NCBI GenBank assembly: GCA_041552055.1
Contig: JBFELO010000078.1
Location: 1 to 22,404, forward strand
DNA length: 22,404 bases
Source of the DNA: JBFELO01 sp041552055
GTDB lineage: Bacteria > Acidobacteriota > Thermoanaerobaculia > Thermoanaerobaculales > Sulfomarinibacteraceae
Direction: 5' to 3'
Both the position numbers and the translations under genes were made by a program. The notes beneath the pieces were generated by a model. The model saw nothing but the letters and a program-made list of their open reading frames with translations, was not told the DNA's origin and ran no database searches. Position 1 is the stretch's first letter, and each line of letters starts with the position of its first letter. Positions 14,754 to 21,731 of the stretch are shown piece after piece.

Positions 14754-15764
14754 TCAATCGGGCGGCTCGACGCCCCGAACCGCGGCGGGCGGCTGCCCAC
14801 GGAGACGCTCGCGACGGAACGGGAAACCGTAGTCGTCGCCGTACCTGTCCTGCAGCGCGCGGAACTCATCCGAGATGACGAAGTGCCGCGCCACCGTGCG
14901 ATTGCCCCTGATCTCTTTCCACTGGATCCAGAAGTCGACCTCGATCGCCGCGGGTTCACGGCCCAATATGTCCCGGTACAGCGCCGCGACCCACTGCCGG
15001 TCGGTCCCGCCCTGCGCACGGTAGTACTCCGCCGAATTCACCACGCGGAGGATTTCACGCGCCTGATCACTGGCCAGTACGCGGTATTGAGCGCGCGTCC
15101 TGAGCGCTTCCGCTCCGACCTGCCTGTCGTGCAGGACCCGCGGAGGAACGGCGACCGAGGAGAAGCCGGCGAGAATCGCGTGCGACAGAATCAACGGCAA
15201 CAGTCGCCGGCCGCGTCGGAACAGCACCGTCCAGAGCCATCCGCAGACCGTGGTCGCCGCCACGAGCGCCAGCACGGGCAGGTGAAGCAAGCCGAACAGC
15301 GCTGCCGATGCAACGGTTGCCTGGCGATCCGATCTGACCAGCTCACGCAGGTTCGGCCACAGGAAGGTGTGGAGGAGGAGCTGGTACCAGACTGCCCACA
15401 TGAGGCGGCGCGAAACCCAGTTGGCGACCTCCAGCGGAGAACGGCGGAACGGCTCCAAATCGAGTCCGTCGTACGGCTCGGCTGCCACCGCCACCCACAC
15501 GCCTACGATCAGGAGGACCGCCGCGGTGGCACCCGCCGCTTCGAGCCAGGGGCGCAGCGGAGCGATGCGGAGGGCCTCCCGAACCTCTCCAAATCCACGA
15601 TTCCTGATCGACGACGCATAGACCGCACCGATCACCAGCCACACCCAGGCTAGCGCACGGCCGTCGTCCATGCCCCGAAGCAGCCACAGCTCGATCAGAA
15701 CCAGCGCCACCAGAAGTGACAGCTCGATGGCGGCTCGGACCTTGAAGCGATTCGAGGTGGTGAT
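14754..15764 (-). CDS. CPBP-like membrane protein with C-terminal DUF4214-like domain
   Basis: 336 residues if started at the ATC at 15764. Hydrophobic segments lie at about 11-30, 38-53, 77-95, 120-137, 150-182 and 188-206. FGLLHLP (157-163) and LSHAILAG (193-200) resemble motifs 2 and 3 of CPBP (Abi/CAAX protease-like) proteins. The first motif, normally EExxxR, reads QLLLHTFLW (128-136), so catalysis is doubtful. Residues about 242-303 (SAEYYRAQGG, WVAALYRDILGREP, FWIQW, VARHFVISDEF) match the DUF4214 repeat pattern. No ATG, GTG or TTG opens this frame at a sensible place. The ATC follows GGAGG by five bases and gives a natural N-terminus with basic residues before helix 1. Later alternatives are GTG 15710 and ATG 15671. 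The frame remains open upstream into the antisense of the next two genes, which I treat as a shadow. Function unknown. Confidence 0.75.
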   Translation of the reverse strand: MTTSNRFKVRAAIELSLLVALVLIELWLLRGMDDGRALAWVWLVIGAVYASSIRNRGFGEVREALRIAPLRPWLEAAGATAAVLLIVGVWVAVAAEPYDGLDLEPFRRSPLEVANWVSRRLMWAVWYQLLLHTFLWPNLRELVRSDRQATVASAALFGLLHLPVLALVAATTVCGWLWTVLFRRGRRLLPLILSHAILAGFSSVAVPPRVLHDRQVGAEALRTRAQYRVLASDQAREILRVVNSAEYYRAQGGTDRQWVAALYRDILGREPAAIEVDFWIQWKEIRGNRTVARHFVISDEFRALQDRYGDDYGFPFRRERLRGQPPAAVRGVEPPD

Positions 15765-15778
15765 CGGATCCTCCGATC
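15762..15778 (-). promoter_or_regulatory. Hairpin covering the RBS and putative ATC start of the CPBP-like gene
   Basis: On the minus strand GATCGG-AGGAT-CCGATC is a perfect 6-bp stem with a 5-base loop. The GGAGG ribosome binding site spans the first arm and the loop, and the proposed ATC start is the last three bases of the second arm. Folding would hide the initiation site. Confidence 0.4.
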
Positions 15779-15844
15779 GTAGAGTGTAGCGCGGACCTCC
15801 CGGCGCGACCGCGTCGACCGCCTCGTGAGTGCCGCGCTCGATGA

Positions 15845-15881
15845 GAATCGTATACAGTAGATTCGCGGGTGGATCACCCGC
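15845..15881 (+). promoter_or_regulatory. Two tandem inverted repeats before the zinc-ribbon gene
   Basis: GAATC/GATTC (15845-15864, 10-base centre containing TATACA) is immediately followed by GCGGGT/ACCCGC (15865-15881, 5-base loop). The second ends two bases before the AGGAGA ribosome binding site. They could be operator sites for the divergent gene pair or 5'-leader hairpins. Confidence 0.35.
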
Positions 15882-15896
15882 CAGGAGACCACGGCA

Positions 15897-16310
15897 ATGA
15901 ACCGGTACTACTGCCCACACTGCAAGGCAAAGCTCAATCCGGGCACCAAGGTCATCTTCGTGATCGGACACAGCGGCAGACGCGGTCTGCTCCTGCTGAG
16001 CCCCGACCTCGGGGACTACGCGGTCGTGCTGGCCGAATCGATACCGATCGATGAGGGTCGGCTCTACTTCTTCCAGTGCCCGGTGTGCCACCTCGATCTG
16101 ACCTCCTCGATCAACGAAAACCTGGTCGAGATCGTGTGCCGCGAGCCCAATGGCGCCGAGACCCTGGTCGCTTTCTCGCGGGTCGCGGGCGAGCACGCCA
16201 CCTTTGTCCGAGGGCCGGACGGGGTTCGCAGCTTCGGCGAGCACGCCGACCGCTACGACGCCGTCAACTTCTTCGGCGAGGGAAAGAACGGCGAGCTCGA
16301 CACCGCGTGA
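15897..16310 (+). CDS. Uncharacterised protein with two CxxC zinc-ribbon knuckles
   Basis: 137 residues. The ATG follows AGGAGACCACGGCA. Cys6/Cys9 (CPHC) and Cys61/Cys64 (CPVC), both in the CPxC form, should bind one zinc ion. A Gly/Leu-rich segment lies between them (VIFVIGHSGRRGLLLLSP, LGDYAVVLAESIPIDEG), which may be a small beta-barrel inserted in the ribbon. After the second knuckle the sequence is mixed (LVEIVCREPNGAETLVAFSRVAGEHATFV) and ends in an acidic tail. There is no signal peptide or membrane segment, so it is probably cytoplasmic. I do not recognise the family. It is 54 bases upstream of mtgA on the same strand and is probably co-transcribed with it. It is divergent from the CPBP-like gene. 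The role cannot be inferred beyond likely zinc binding. Confidence 0.85.
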   Translation: MNRYYCPHCKAKLNPGTKVIFVIGHSGRRGLLLLSPDLGDYAVVLAESIPIDEGRLYFFQCPVCHLDLTSSINENLVEIVCREPNGAETLVAFSRVAGEHATFVRGPDGVRSFGEHADRYDAVNFFGEGKNGELDTA

Positions 16311-16364
16311 TCCGCCGCGCGAGCCCGCATCGAGCATCCACTCTCGCCGCGAGGGCCATCTGAC

Positions 16365-17108
16365 GTGGGGAACCGTGCCGACGTGGACCGATCGAAGCGC
16401 ACGGGGAGATCCCTGCTTCGGCCCGTCAAGATCGTGGCGGCCGTGGCGACGGTCGCTGTGACCGTTTTGTTCGCGGTCGTCGGGATCAAGGCGCTGACCT
16501 GGCCGGACGTGGCCGCCCTGAGCTCTCGCGAGCCCGAGACGACGGCATTCATCGAGCAGGCCCGGGCGGATGGGATCGAGGTGCGGTGGCGGTTCGTGCC
16601 GTACGACCGCATCTCGGACAGCCTGAAACGAGCCGTGGTCGTCGCCGAGGACATCAGCTTCTTCTCGCACCGCGGCTTCGACACCGATGAGCTGAAGATC
16701 GCAGCCCGCGAGGCGATCGAGGGCAAACGCGTTCGGGGGGCCTCGACCATCACCCAACAGCTGGCAAAGAACCTGTGGCTGTCCCCCTCTCGATCTCCGG
16801 TGCGGAAGCTCGAGGAAGCAGTTCTGACCTGGCAGCTCGAGCGCGAACTCGACAAGCGGCGCATCCTGGAGCTGTACCTGAACGTGGTCGAGTTCGGCCC
16901 CGGGGTGTACGGTGCCGAGGCAGCGGCTCGGCACTATTTCGGGACCTCGGCCGCCGAGCTCAGCGAACACCAGGCGGCCGAGCTCGCGGCCTCCCTCCCC
17001 CGCCCTTCGAGCTGGCACCCGGGCGTCACCAGGCGCGGCTACCGTCGGTACGTGGATCAGGTCCGCTCCCGCATGGAGCGGGCCGACTGGGTCGACAAGC
17101 TGCTGTGA
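16365..17108 (+). CDS. mtgA: Monofunctional biosynthetic peptidoglycan transglycosylase
   Basis: 247 residues. A single membrane segment at about 20-44 anchors a GT51 domain in the periplasm. Motif 1 is AEDISFFSHRGFD with the catalytic Glu95. Motif 2 is RGASTITQQLAKNLWLS (about 124-140). Motif 3 is the Arg/Lys-Glu region VRKLEEAVLTWQLERELDKRRILELYLNVVEFG. GVYGAEAAARHYFG and SEHQAAELAASLPRPSSWHP follow. No transpeptidase domain follows and the length is right for MtgA. The enzyme polymerises lipid II into glycan strands. The start is a GTG at 16365, after GAGGG; a second GTG lies at 16383. It follows the zinc-ribbon gene by 54 bases and is convergent with the M28 gene. Confidence 0.96.
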   Translation: MGNRADVDRSKRTGRSLLRPVKIVAAVATVAVTVLFAVVGIKALTWPDVAALSSREPETTAFIEQARADGIEVRWRFVPYDRISDSLKRAVVVAEDISFFSHRGFDTDELKIAAREAIEGKRVRGASTITQQLAKNLWLSPSRSPVRKLEEAVLTWQLERELDKRRILELYLNVVEFGPGVYGAEAAARHYFGTSAAELSEHQAAELAASLPRPSSWHPGVTRRGYRRYVDQVRSRMERADWVDKLL

Positions 17109-17150
17109 GTCTCGAGGTCGCCCCGCCTACGCTGACTGCGCAGGATCGCC

Positions 17151-17186
17151 CCGTTCCCGTTCCCCTTCCCGTTCCCGTTCCCGATC
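17151..17186. repeat. CCGTnn hexamer array 3 (36 bp)
   Basis: Six hexamers: CCGTTC, CCGTTC, CCCTTC, CCGTTC, CCGTTC and closing CCGATC. The inverted partner GAACGGGAACG at 17268-17278 pairs perfectly over 11 bp with CGTTCCCGTTC at 17170-17180. It lies between the convergent mtgA and M28 genes. Confidence 0.85.
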
Positions 17187-17326
17187 GGCAGCCCCAAGCG
17201 GGCGACACATCTGTGTTCTTCCAAGAGAGCAAGGGCAGAGCCGAGTCCGCCGGTCTTTCGAAAACTCGAACGGGAACGTGTACGACACAGCGGTCTGCTT
17301 GACTCGGATGAGAGGTTCCCGCCCGC

Positions 17327-19657
17327 TCACCGCACTTGCTGCGCGAGGTTGAGCCAGAAGGTGGGGTTGTCGCCCTCGCCGCGGCCGTCGCCCAGGATTC
17401 CCAGGTCCGACAGCACGAGCACCTGCCCACCGCTGTCACCCACCTCGAGCAGGACCATCACCGGCTCGTCCTCGACGGTGGCCAGCACGGTCGCACCGCC
17501 GTCGTCGACGTCGAACGGCACACCGTTGTCAGTGGCCAGCCACAGGCTCTCGACGCCCGCGGTGAGCGGACCGGATCCGACGACCTCGGCGAGCGCACCA
17601 GGGACCACTCCGTCACGGTAGGTCACCCCGAACCGGACCGCCAGATCATTCACGTCGGCCCAGTCCTCGTTGACCTCGTTCGTGGAGTTGGAAAACCGCA
17701 TCCGGTGGCCACTGTTGGTGATGATCAGCAACCCCCCGCCATCCACGTACAACTCGAGGATGTCGAGTTCTCCCGGCGTCCACGCCTCGTCGTACAACGT
17801 CAGGTCCGTCAGCTCGTGGGGGTAGTCGACCACTGGCAGGGCGATCACCAGATCGGCGTCCTCGAGGTCCTCGGACCTCAGCGCCTGACCGTACGGGACC
17901 AGGTCGACGTCGTGACCGGACCACGCGAGGGTCATGCCGAGTTCGATGAGGCACGTCGGGCTCATGTGCAGCGCCTCGGTGTGGCTGCCCACGAACACGG
18001 CGCGTCGGTCGGGCGTCGGGGTCACGCGCAGGTCAGGCGCATCGGACCCGGTCTCGATCACCGCAGCGAGCAGGATCCGGGTGAGGTCCTCGTACACGGC
18101 TCGCACGTCCCGCGCGAGCTCGACCGTGTCGTAGGGATCGTGCCAGTGCGACGGGTAGTGGAGAGAGGGGAGGTCCCACATCTCCTCGAAATTGAGGTTG
18201 TCGAGCAACGCGTTGGGAACGTCATATCCGACGAATCCCGAAACGTCCGAAAGCAGACCGGGCATGTCCCACGTCAACACGTCGATGTCCAACGCCGAGA
18301 CCCGGTCACCCAGGTAGTCCGGGAACGGAATCCGGTCGTCGCCAAACCGGGCGTACGACCACGACTCCAGGTTGATTGCCTCGGCGATACCGTCAAGCGG
18401 GCGGGCCAGGGCGTCCAGCTCGATGATGGCGAGGGCACGGTCGAGGACCTCCTGGTGGGTGGCCGCGAAGTGGGGCGAGCCGTGCATCCCGCGCTCATGG
18501 CACCCGAACCACACGAGGTAGACGTCTAGCTCCGGACGGATGCGTGCGACATCGAGCACCCTCGCGACCTCGAGCAGCGCCACTGTCCCGCTGCCGTTGT
18601 CCAGGGCGCCGGGCGAGTTGGGGGAGTCGAGGTGGGCCGACAGGATCACGGCGCGAGACGGATCAGACCCGGGGATGCGCGTGACGACGTTGCCGGATTC
18701 TCCGGGCGATCGGATGTCCGTGTCCCACGTCACGGATGCCGCGTCGACGGCGGTGAGGTCCTCCCAGCCGCCGATGCCTGCACCCGCCATGTCTTCGATG
18801 CGCGCGAACAGAGTCGGGACCGGTGGATCGCTCTGCGCCCACGACAGCAGGCTGGACTCACCGACGAAGGTCCCGAAGCTGTCCCCGATGCGGTTCGAGC
18901 CGGAGGTCACCAACACGAGGGCTTCAGGGTTGGACTCCACCACCCTCAGAAACCGGTTGTACACCTCCATGCCGTCGATGATCTGCGAGTCGACCAGGGC
19001 GTAGTCCAGCAGGGCGACATGGCCCGAGGCCGCGCCGGGATCGAGGGTTTCCAGGTCGCCGAGGGTACGGATGACGGCGACCGGTCCCTCAGCCTCCACC
19101 GGGTCGGGCTCCGAGTCGGTGAGGTCGCCGTCCGAGTCGAACAGCCGTGCCAGGTTGATGCGGTACGGGTGTCCCGTGGGCGCATCCGCGGCCACCTCCA
19201 CGAACTCCCCGTCGACCTCCAACTCCAGTTGGCTCTGCCACATGTCCATGCCGGCGATGGTCCGGAAGCTCTGTCGCTCGGTTTCCATGCCCAGGCCAGC
19301 CAGGTGGTCGAACCCGGCGAGCCGGTCGATGAGAAACTCGATCGCCTCGGCCTCCCCGCGGCTGCCGCAGCAGCGCCACCCCTGGTGGGCACCGATGGCG
19401 GTGTAGTCGCGAAGGGTGGCCAACAGGTGCTCGCTCGACACCAGACCGTACGGGTAGCCGCTCGGCAGTCTGCGCCCGGGGACCGGTCGGATCGTTGCCG
19501 AGGCGATGGTTGTCTTCTCACCCGCAACGGTCCCTCGAGCACGACTCACGGAATCTGCGGCGCGGACTCCCGCATCAATCGCCGTAAAAGAGCCGGGCAC
19601 GACCGCCAGACCCCCCAGCACCATCGCCGCGGACCACCATCGGCAGGCGAACCTCAT
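17327..19657 (-). CDS. Exported M28-type zinc peptidase with large C-terminal domain
   Basis: 776 residues. Residues about 1-34 look like a signal sequence. Residues about 65-310 hold an N-terminal part with an inserted PA-like region (GHVALLDYALVDSQIIDGMEVYNRF). The M28 core follows, with metal ligands His342 and Asp344 (SAHLDS), Asp353 (ALDNGSGT), Glu388, Asp415 (IELDALA) and His504 or His506 (PSHWHDPYDT). At the catalytic pair, normally EE, the sequence is H387-E388 (FGCHERGMHGS). The zinc ligand is therefore kept but the usual general base is His. Residues about 550-776 form a second alpha/beta domain (AVFVGSHTEAL, DADLVIALPVVDYP, LELYVDGGGLLIITNSG, GGQVLVLSDLGILG) resembling glutamine-amidotransferase-like folds. 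M28 enzymes are aminopeptidases or carboxypeptidases. It follows the M3 gene by 37 bases in a likely operon. Specificity is unknown. Confidence 0.9.
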   Translation of the reverse strand: MRFACRWWSAAMVLGGLAVVPGSFTAIDAGVRAADSVSRARGTVAGEKTTIASATIRPVPGRRLPSGYPYGLVSSEHLLATLRDYTAIGAHQGWRCCGSRGEAEAIEFLIDRLAGFDHLAGLGMETERQSFRTIAGMDMWQSQLELEVDGEFVEVAADAPTGHPYRINLARLFDSDGDLTDSEPDPVEAEGPVAVIRTLGDLETLDPGAASGHVALLDYALVDSQIIDGMEVYNRFLRVVESNPEALVLVTSGSNRIGDSFGTFVGESSLLSWAQSDPPVPTLFARIEDMAGAGIGGWEDLTAVDAASVTWDTDIRSPGESGNVVTRIPGSDPSRAVILSAHLDSPNSPGALDNGSGTVALLEVARVLDVARIRPELDVYLVWFGCHERGMHGSPHFAATHQEVLDRALAIIELDALARPLDGIAEAINLESWSYARFGDDRIPFPDYLGDRVSALDIDVLTWDMPGLLSDVSGFVGYDVPNALLDNLNFEEMWDLPSLHYPSHWHDPYDTVELARDVRAVYEDLTRILLAAVIETGSDAPDLRVTPTPDRRAVFVGSHTEALHMSPTCLIELGMTLAWSGHDVDLVPYGQALRSEDLEDADLVIALPVVDYPHELTDLTLYDEAWTPGELDILELYVDGGGLLIITNSGHRMRFSNSTNEVNEDWADVNDLAVRFGVTYRDGVVPGALAEVVGSGPLTAGVESLWLATDNGVPFDVDDGGATVLATVEDEPVMVLLEVGDSGGQVLVLSDLGILGDGRGEGDNPTFWLNLAQQVR

Positions 19658-19694
19658 TCCGCAGCCCTCCCCTCGCCCCCTCGAGCTCGAGAGC

Positions 19695-21578
19695 TCATTC
19701 TTCCAGCAGCTTCTCCAGCTCGTCCAGAGTCTCGGCGAACCGCACCATGACGGCTCGGATCACCTCGGGATCGGTCATGTCCACCCCGGCGCGTTTGAGC
19801 GCGTCCATCGGGTACACGCTGCCGCCGAGCTTGAGGGTCTCCAGGTAGTCGTCCACGGCACCCTCGTCGCCGGCACGGAAACGGGCGGCGACCGCCTCGC
19901 CCGCGGCGAAGCTGCTGGCGTACTTCCAGACGTAGAAGGTGCGGTAGTAATGGTCCGGTCGTGCCCAGCCCGCCTTGAACTCCTCGTCGAGTTCGGATCC
20001 TTCGCCGTAGTAGGTGGTCCACAGCTTCGACCACATTTCGCCCATGGAGTCCTTGGTCAGAGGCTCGCCACGCGCCGCCATCGCGTGTGCCTCGGCCTCG
20101 AACTCGTGGAAGAAGATCTGCCGCAGGAAGGTGCCGACGAAGTTGTTGATACGCTGGTTGACCAGCACCAGCCGTTCGGCAGGATCTGTGGTCCTCTCCA
20201 ACAACCACTCGTAGAACAGAGACTCGCTGGCCACCGAACCCAGCTCGGCGATGAACAGGCTGTAGTCATAGGAGTGGTACGGCTGGTTGGCGGCGGCCAG
20301 GTAGGTGTGAACCGAGTGGCCCATCTCGTGCACCAGGGTGAACACGTCCTCCAGGGTGTCGCCCCAGTTGAGGAACAGGTAGGGGTGTGAGTTGTAGGTA
20401 CCCCACGAGAACGCACCGCCTTCCTTGCCGACGCTCGGGTAGACGTCGATCCACCGCTCGGCGAAACCCCTCGCGGCCACCACGGCGTACTCGTCGCCGA
20501 AGGTCTCGCGCCAGAACTCCATCGCCAGCTCCCAGCCCTCGTCGAAGGTATAGCTGCGGCCGCCCTCGGGACCCAGGTTCACGTACAGGTCGTAGATGTG
20601 GATCGAGTCCAGACCGAGAATGCGCTTGCGCAGCTCGATGTAGCGGTGGATCACGTCGAGGTTGTCGTGCACGGTGGCCACCAGGGTCTCGACCAGCGCC
20701 GGCGGCACGGCATCCGCGTCCAACGCCCGTTCCAGGGTGGATTCATACCCCCTGGTGCTGGTGAGCCAGCCGTCCTTGTGGATCGACGCGGCCAACGTGC
20801 TCGCGAAGGTGTTGCCGTAGTCGGAGTAGGTGCCGAAGATGGCGAGCGCCGCGTCGCGCCGCAGCCGGCGGTCCGGGCTCGACAGGAACTGGTAGTACAG
20901 CGACGGCGTCGCTGTGACCTCTTCCCCGTCCTCGTCCTGGATGGTCGGCCACTCGAGGTCGGCGTCGTGCAGGTTGCCGTACACCTGTCGCGGCGAATCG
21001 GTGAGCAGCGCGGCCCCGGCCAGCACCTCCTCGACCTCGGCCGACCTGATGTGCTCCTTGGTGCGCACGATGTTGTCGATCATGTGGTCGTAGGTTTTCA
21101 GGCGCGCGTGCGTTCGATACGCCTCGATCTTCTCGTCAGGTATCTGAGCGATCTCCGGGTTGAAGAACGCGACCGCCTCGGAGTACTTGGCCAACAGACC
21201 GCGAGCCCTGGCCTCGTATTTCTGAGCTTCGGCATCGCGGGTGTCCTGGCGCCGCCACTGCGCGGCCCAGACGAACAGGTCCTCGACTTTCGGATCGGTT
21301 TCAAACAACAACGCCAGCGCGTCGGCCAGCACTTCCGGCGATTCGCCGAGCCGACCCTGATAGGCCTGGATTTTGGGAATCGCCGCCTCGACCCGCGTCA
21401 CCGCCTCGTCGAAGGCTCCCTTCGACGACAGGATATGGTCCAGGTTCCACCGGTACTCCAGCGGAATCTCCTCGCGCGACTCGTAGACGCGCTGATCCGC
21501 GGCAACCGCCGAAATCAGCAGGAAACTGAACGCAAACAACAACACACAATAACGCCAGCACATCGAACGCATGATCAT
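19695..21578 (-). CDS. M3 family oligoendopeptidase (PepF-like) with signal peptide
   Basis: 627 residues, starting at the ATG at 21578 with GAGGAGAGG upstream. Residues 1-27 are a clear signal (basic start, hydrophobic core FAFSFLLISAVAA, cleavage after AVAA). The catalytic gluzincin site is TLVHEMGHSVH (His417, Glu418, His421) with Glu445 in FIAELGSVASE, the PepF form of the third ligand. Other PepF signatures are GAFSWGTYNSHPYLFLNW, LRQIFFHEFEAEAHAMAARGEPLT, YYRTFYVWKYASSFAAGEAVAARF and LGGSVYPMDALKRAGVDM. The N-terminal helical PepF domain is also present (residues about 35-200). Oligoendopeptidase F cleaves short and medium-length peptides. Most members are cytosolic, so export is notable. 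It is the first gene of a probable operon with the M28 peptidase and is divergent from the S9-like gene, with 153 bases between. Confidence 0.95.
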   Translation of the reverse strand: MIMRSMCWRYCVLLFAFSFLLISAVAADQRVYESREEIPLEYRWNLDHILSSKGAFDEAVTRVEAAIPKIQAYQGRLGESPEVLADALALLFETDPKVEDLFVWAAQWRRQDTRDAEAQKYEARARGLLAKYSEAVAFFNPEIAQIPDEKIEAYRTHARLKTYDHMIDNIVRTKEHIRSAEVEEVLAGAALLTDSPRQVYGNLHDADLEWPTIQDEDGEEVTATPSLYYQFLSSPDRRLRRDAALAIFGTYSDYGNTFASTLAASIHKDGWLTSTRGYESTLERALDADAVPPALVETLVATVHDNLDVIHRYIELRKRILGLDSIHIYDLYVNLGPEGGRSYTFDEGWELAMEFWRETFGDEYAVVAARGFAERWIDVYPSVGKEGGAFSWGTYNSHPYLFLNWGDTLEDVFTLVHEMGHSVHTYLAAANQPYHSYDYSLFIAELGSVASESLFYEWLLERTTDPAERLVLVNQRINNFVGTFLRQIFFHEFEAEAHAMAARGEPLTKDSMGEMWSKLWTTYYGEGSELDEEFKAGWARPDHYYRTFYVWKYASSFAAGEAVAARFRAGDEGAVDDYLETLKLGGSVYPMDALKRAGVDMTDPEVIRAVMVRFAETLDELEKLLEE

Positions 21579-21731
21579 CCCCTCTCCTCTCGGCGCATCG
21601 GTCGTGCGAAAGTCCGCGGAAGAGTACTACGGATCCTGTAGGGAGAGGTTCCCGATCAGTATCGCTCGTCGCCACTACATCAGCGCGACCCCGCGCGCGC
21701 ATACAATGTCTGGAGGTCGAAAGGAGGCACC

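Noticed and set aside
14754..17018. Reading the whole 754-codon minus frame as one protein
   Set aside because: Its first 418 or so codons are antisense to mtgA and the zinc-ribbon gene, both with clear motifs. Only the part from about 15764 looks like protein.
9072..17186. CRISPR-like reading of the repeat arrays
   Set aside because: The units are contiguous hexamers without spacers, and no cas genes are present.
17126..17330. Short minus-strand frame translating the third array into an Arg/Glu-rich peptide
   Set aside because: Repetitive translation of the hexamers with no start signal or domain.
21702..21707. TACAAT as a -10 element for the S9-like gene
   Set aside because: No acceptable -35 element at the right distance; too weak to list as a feature.
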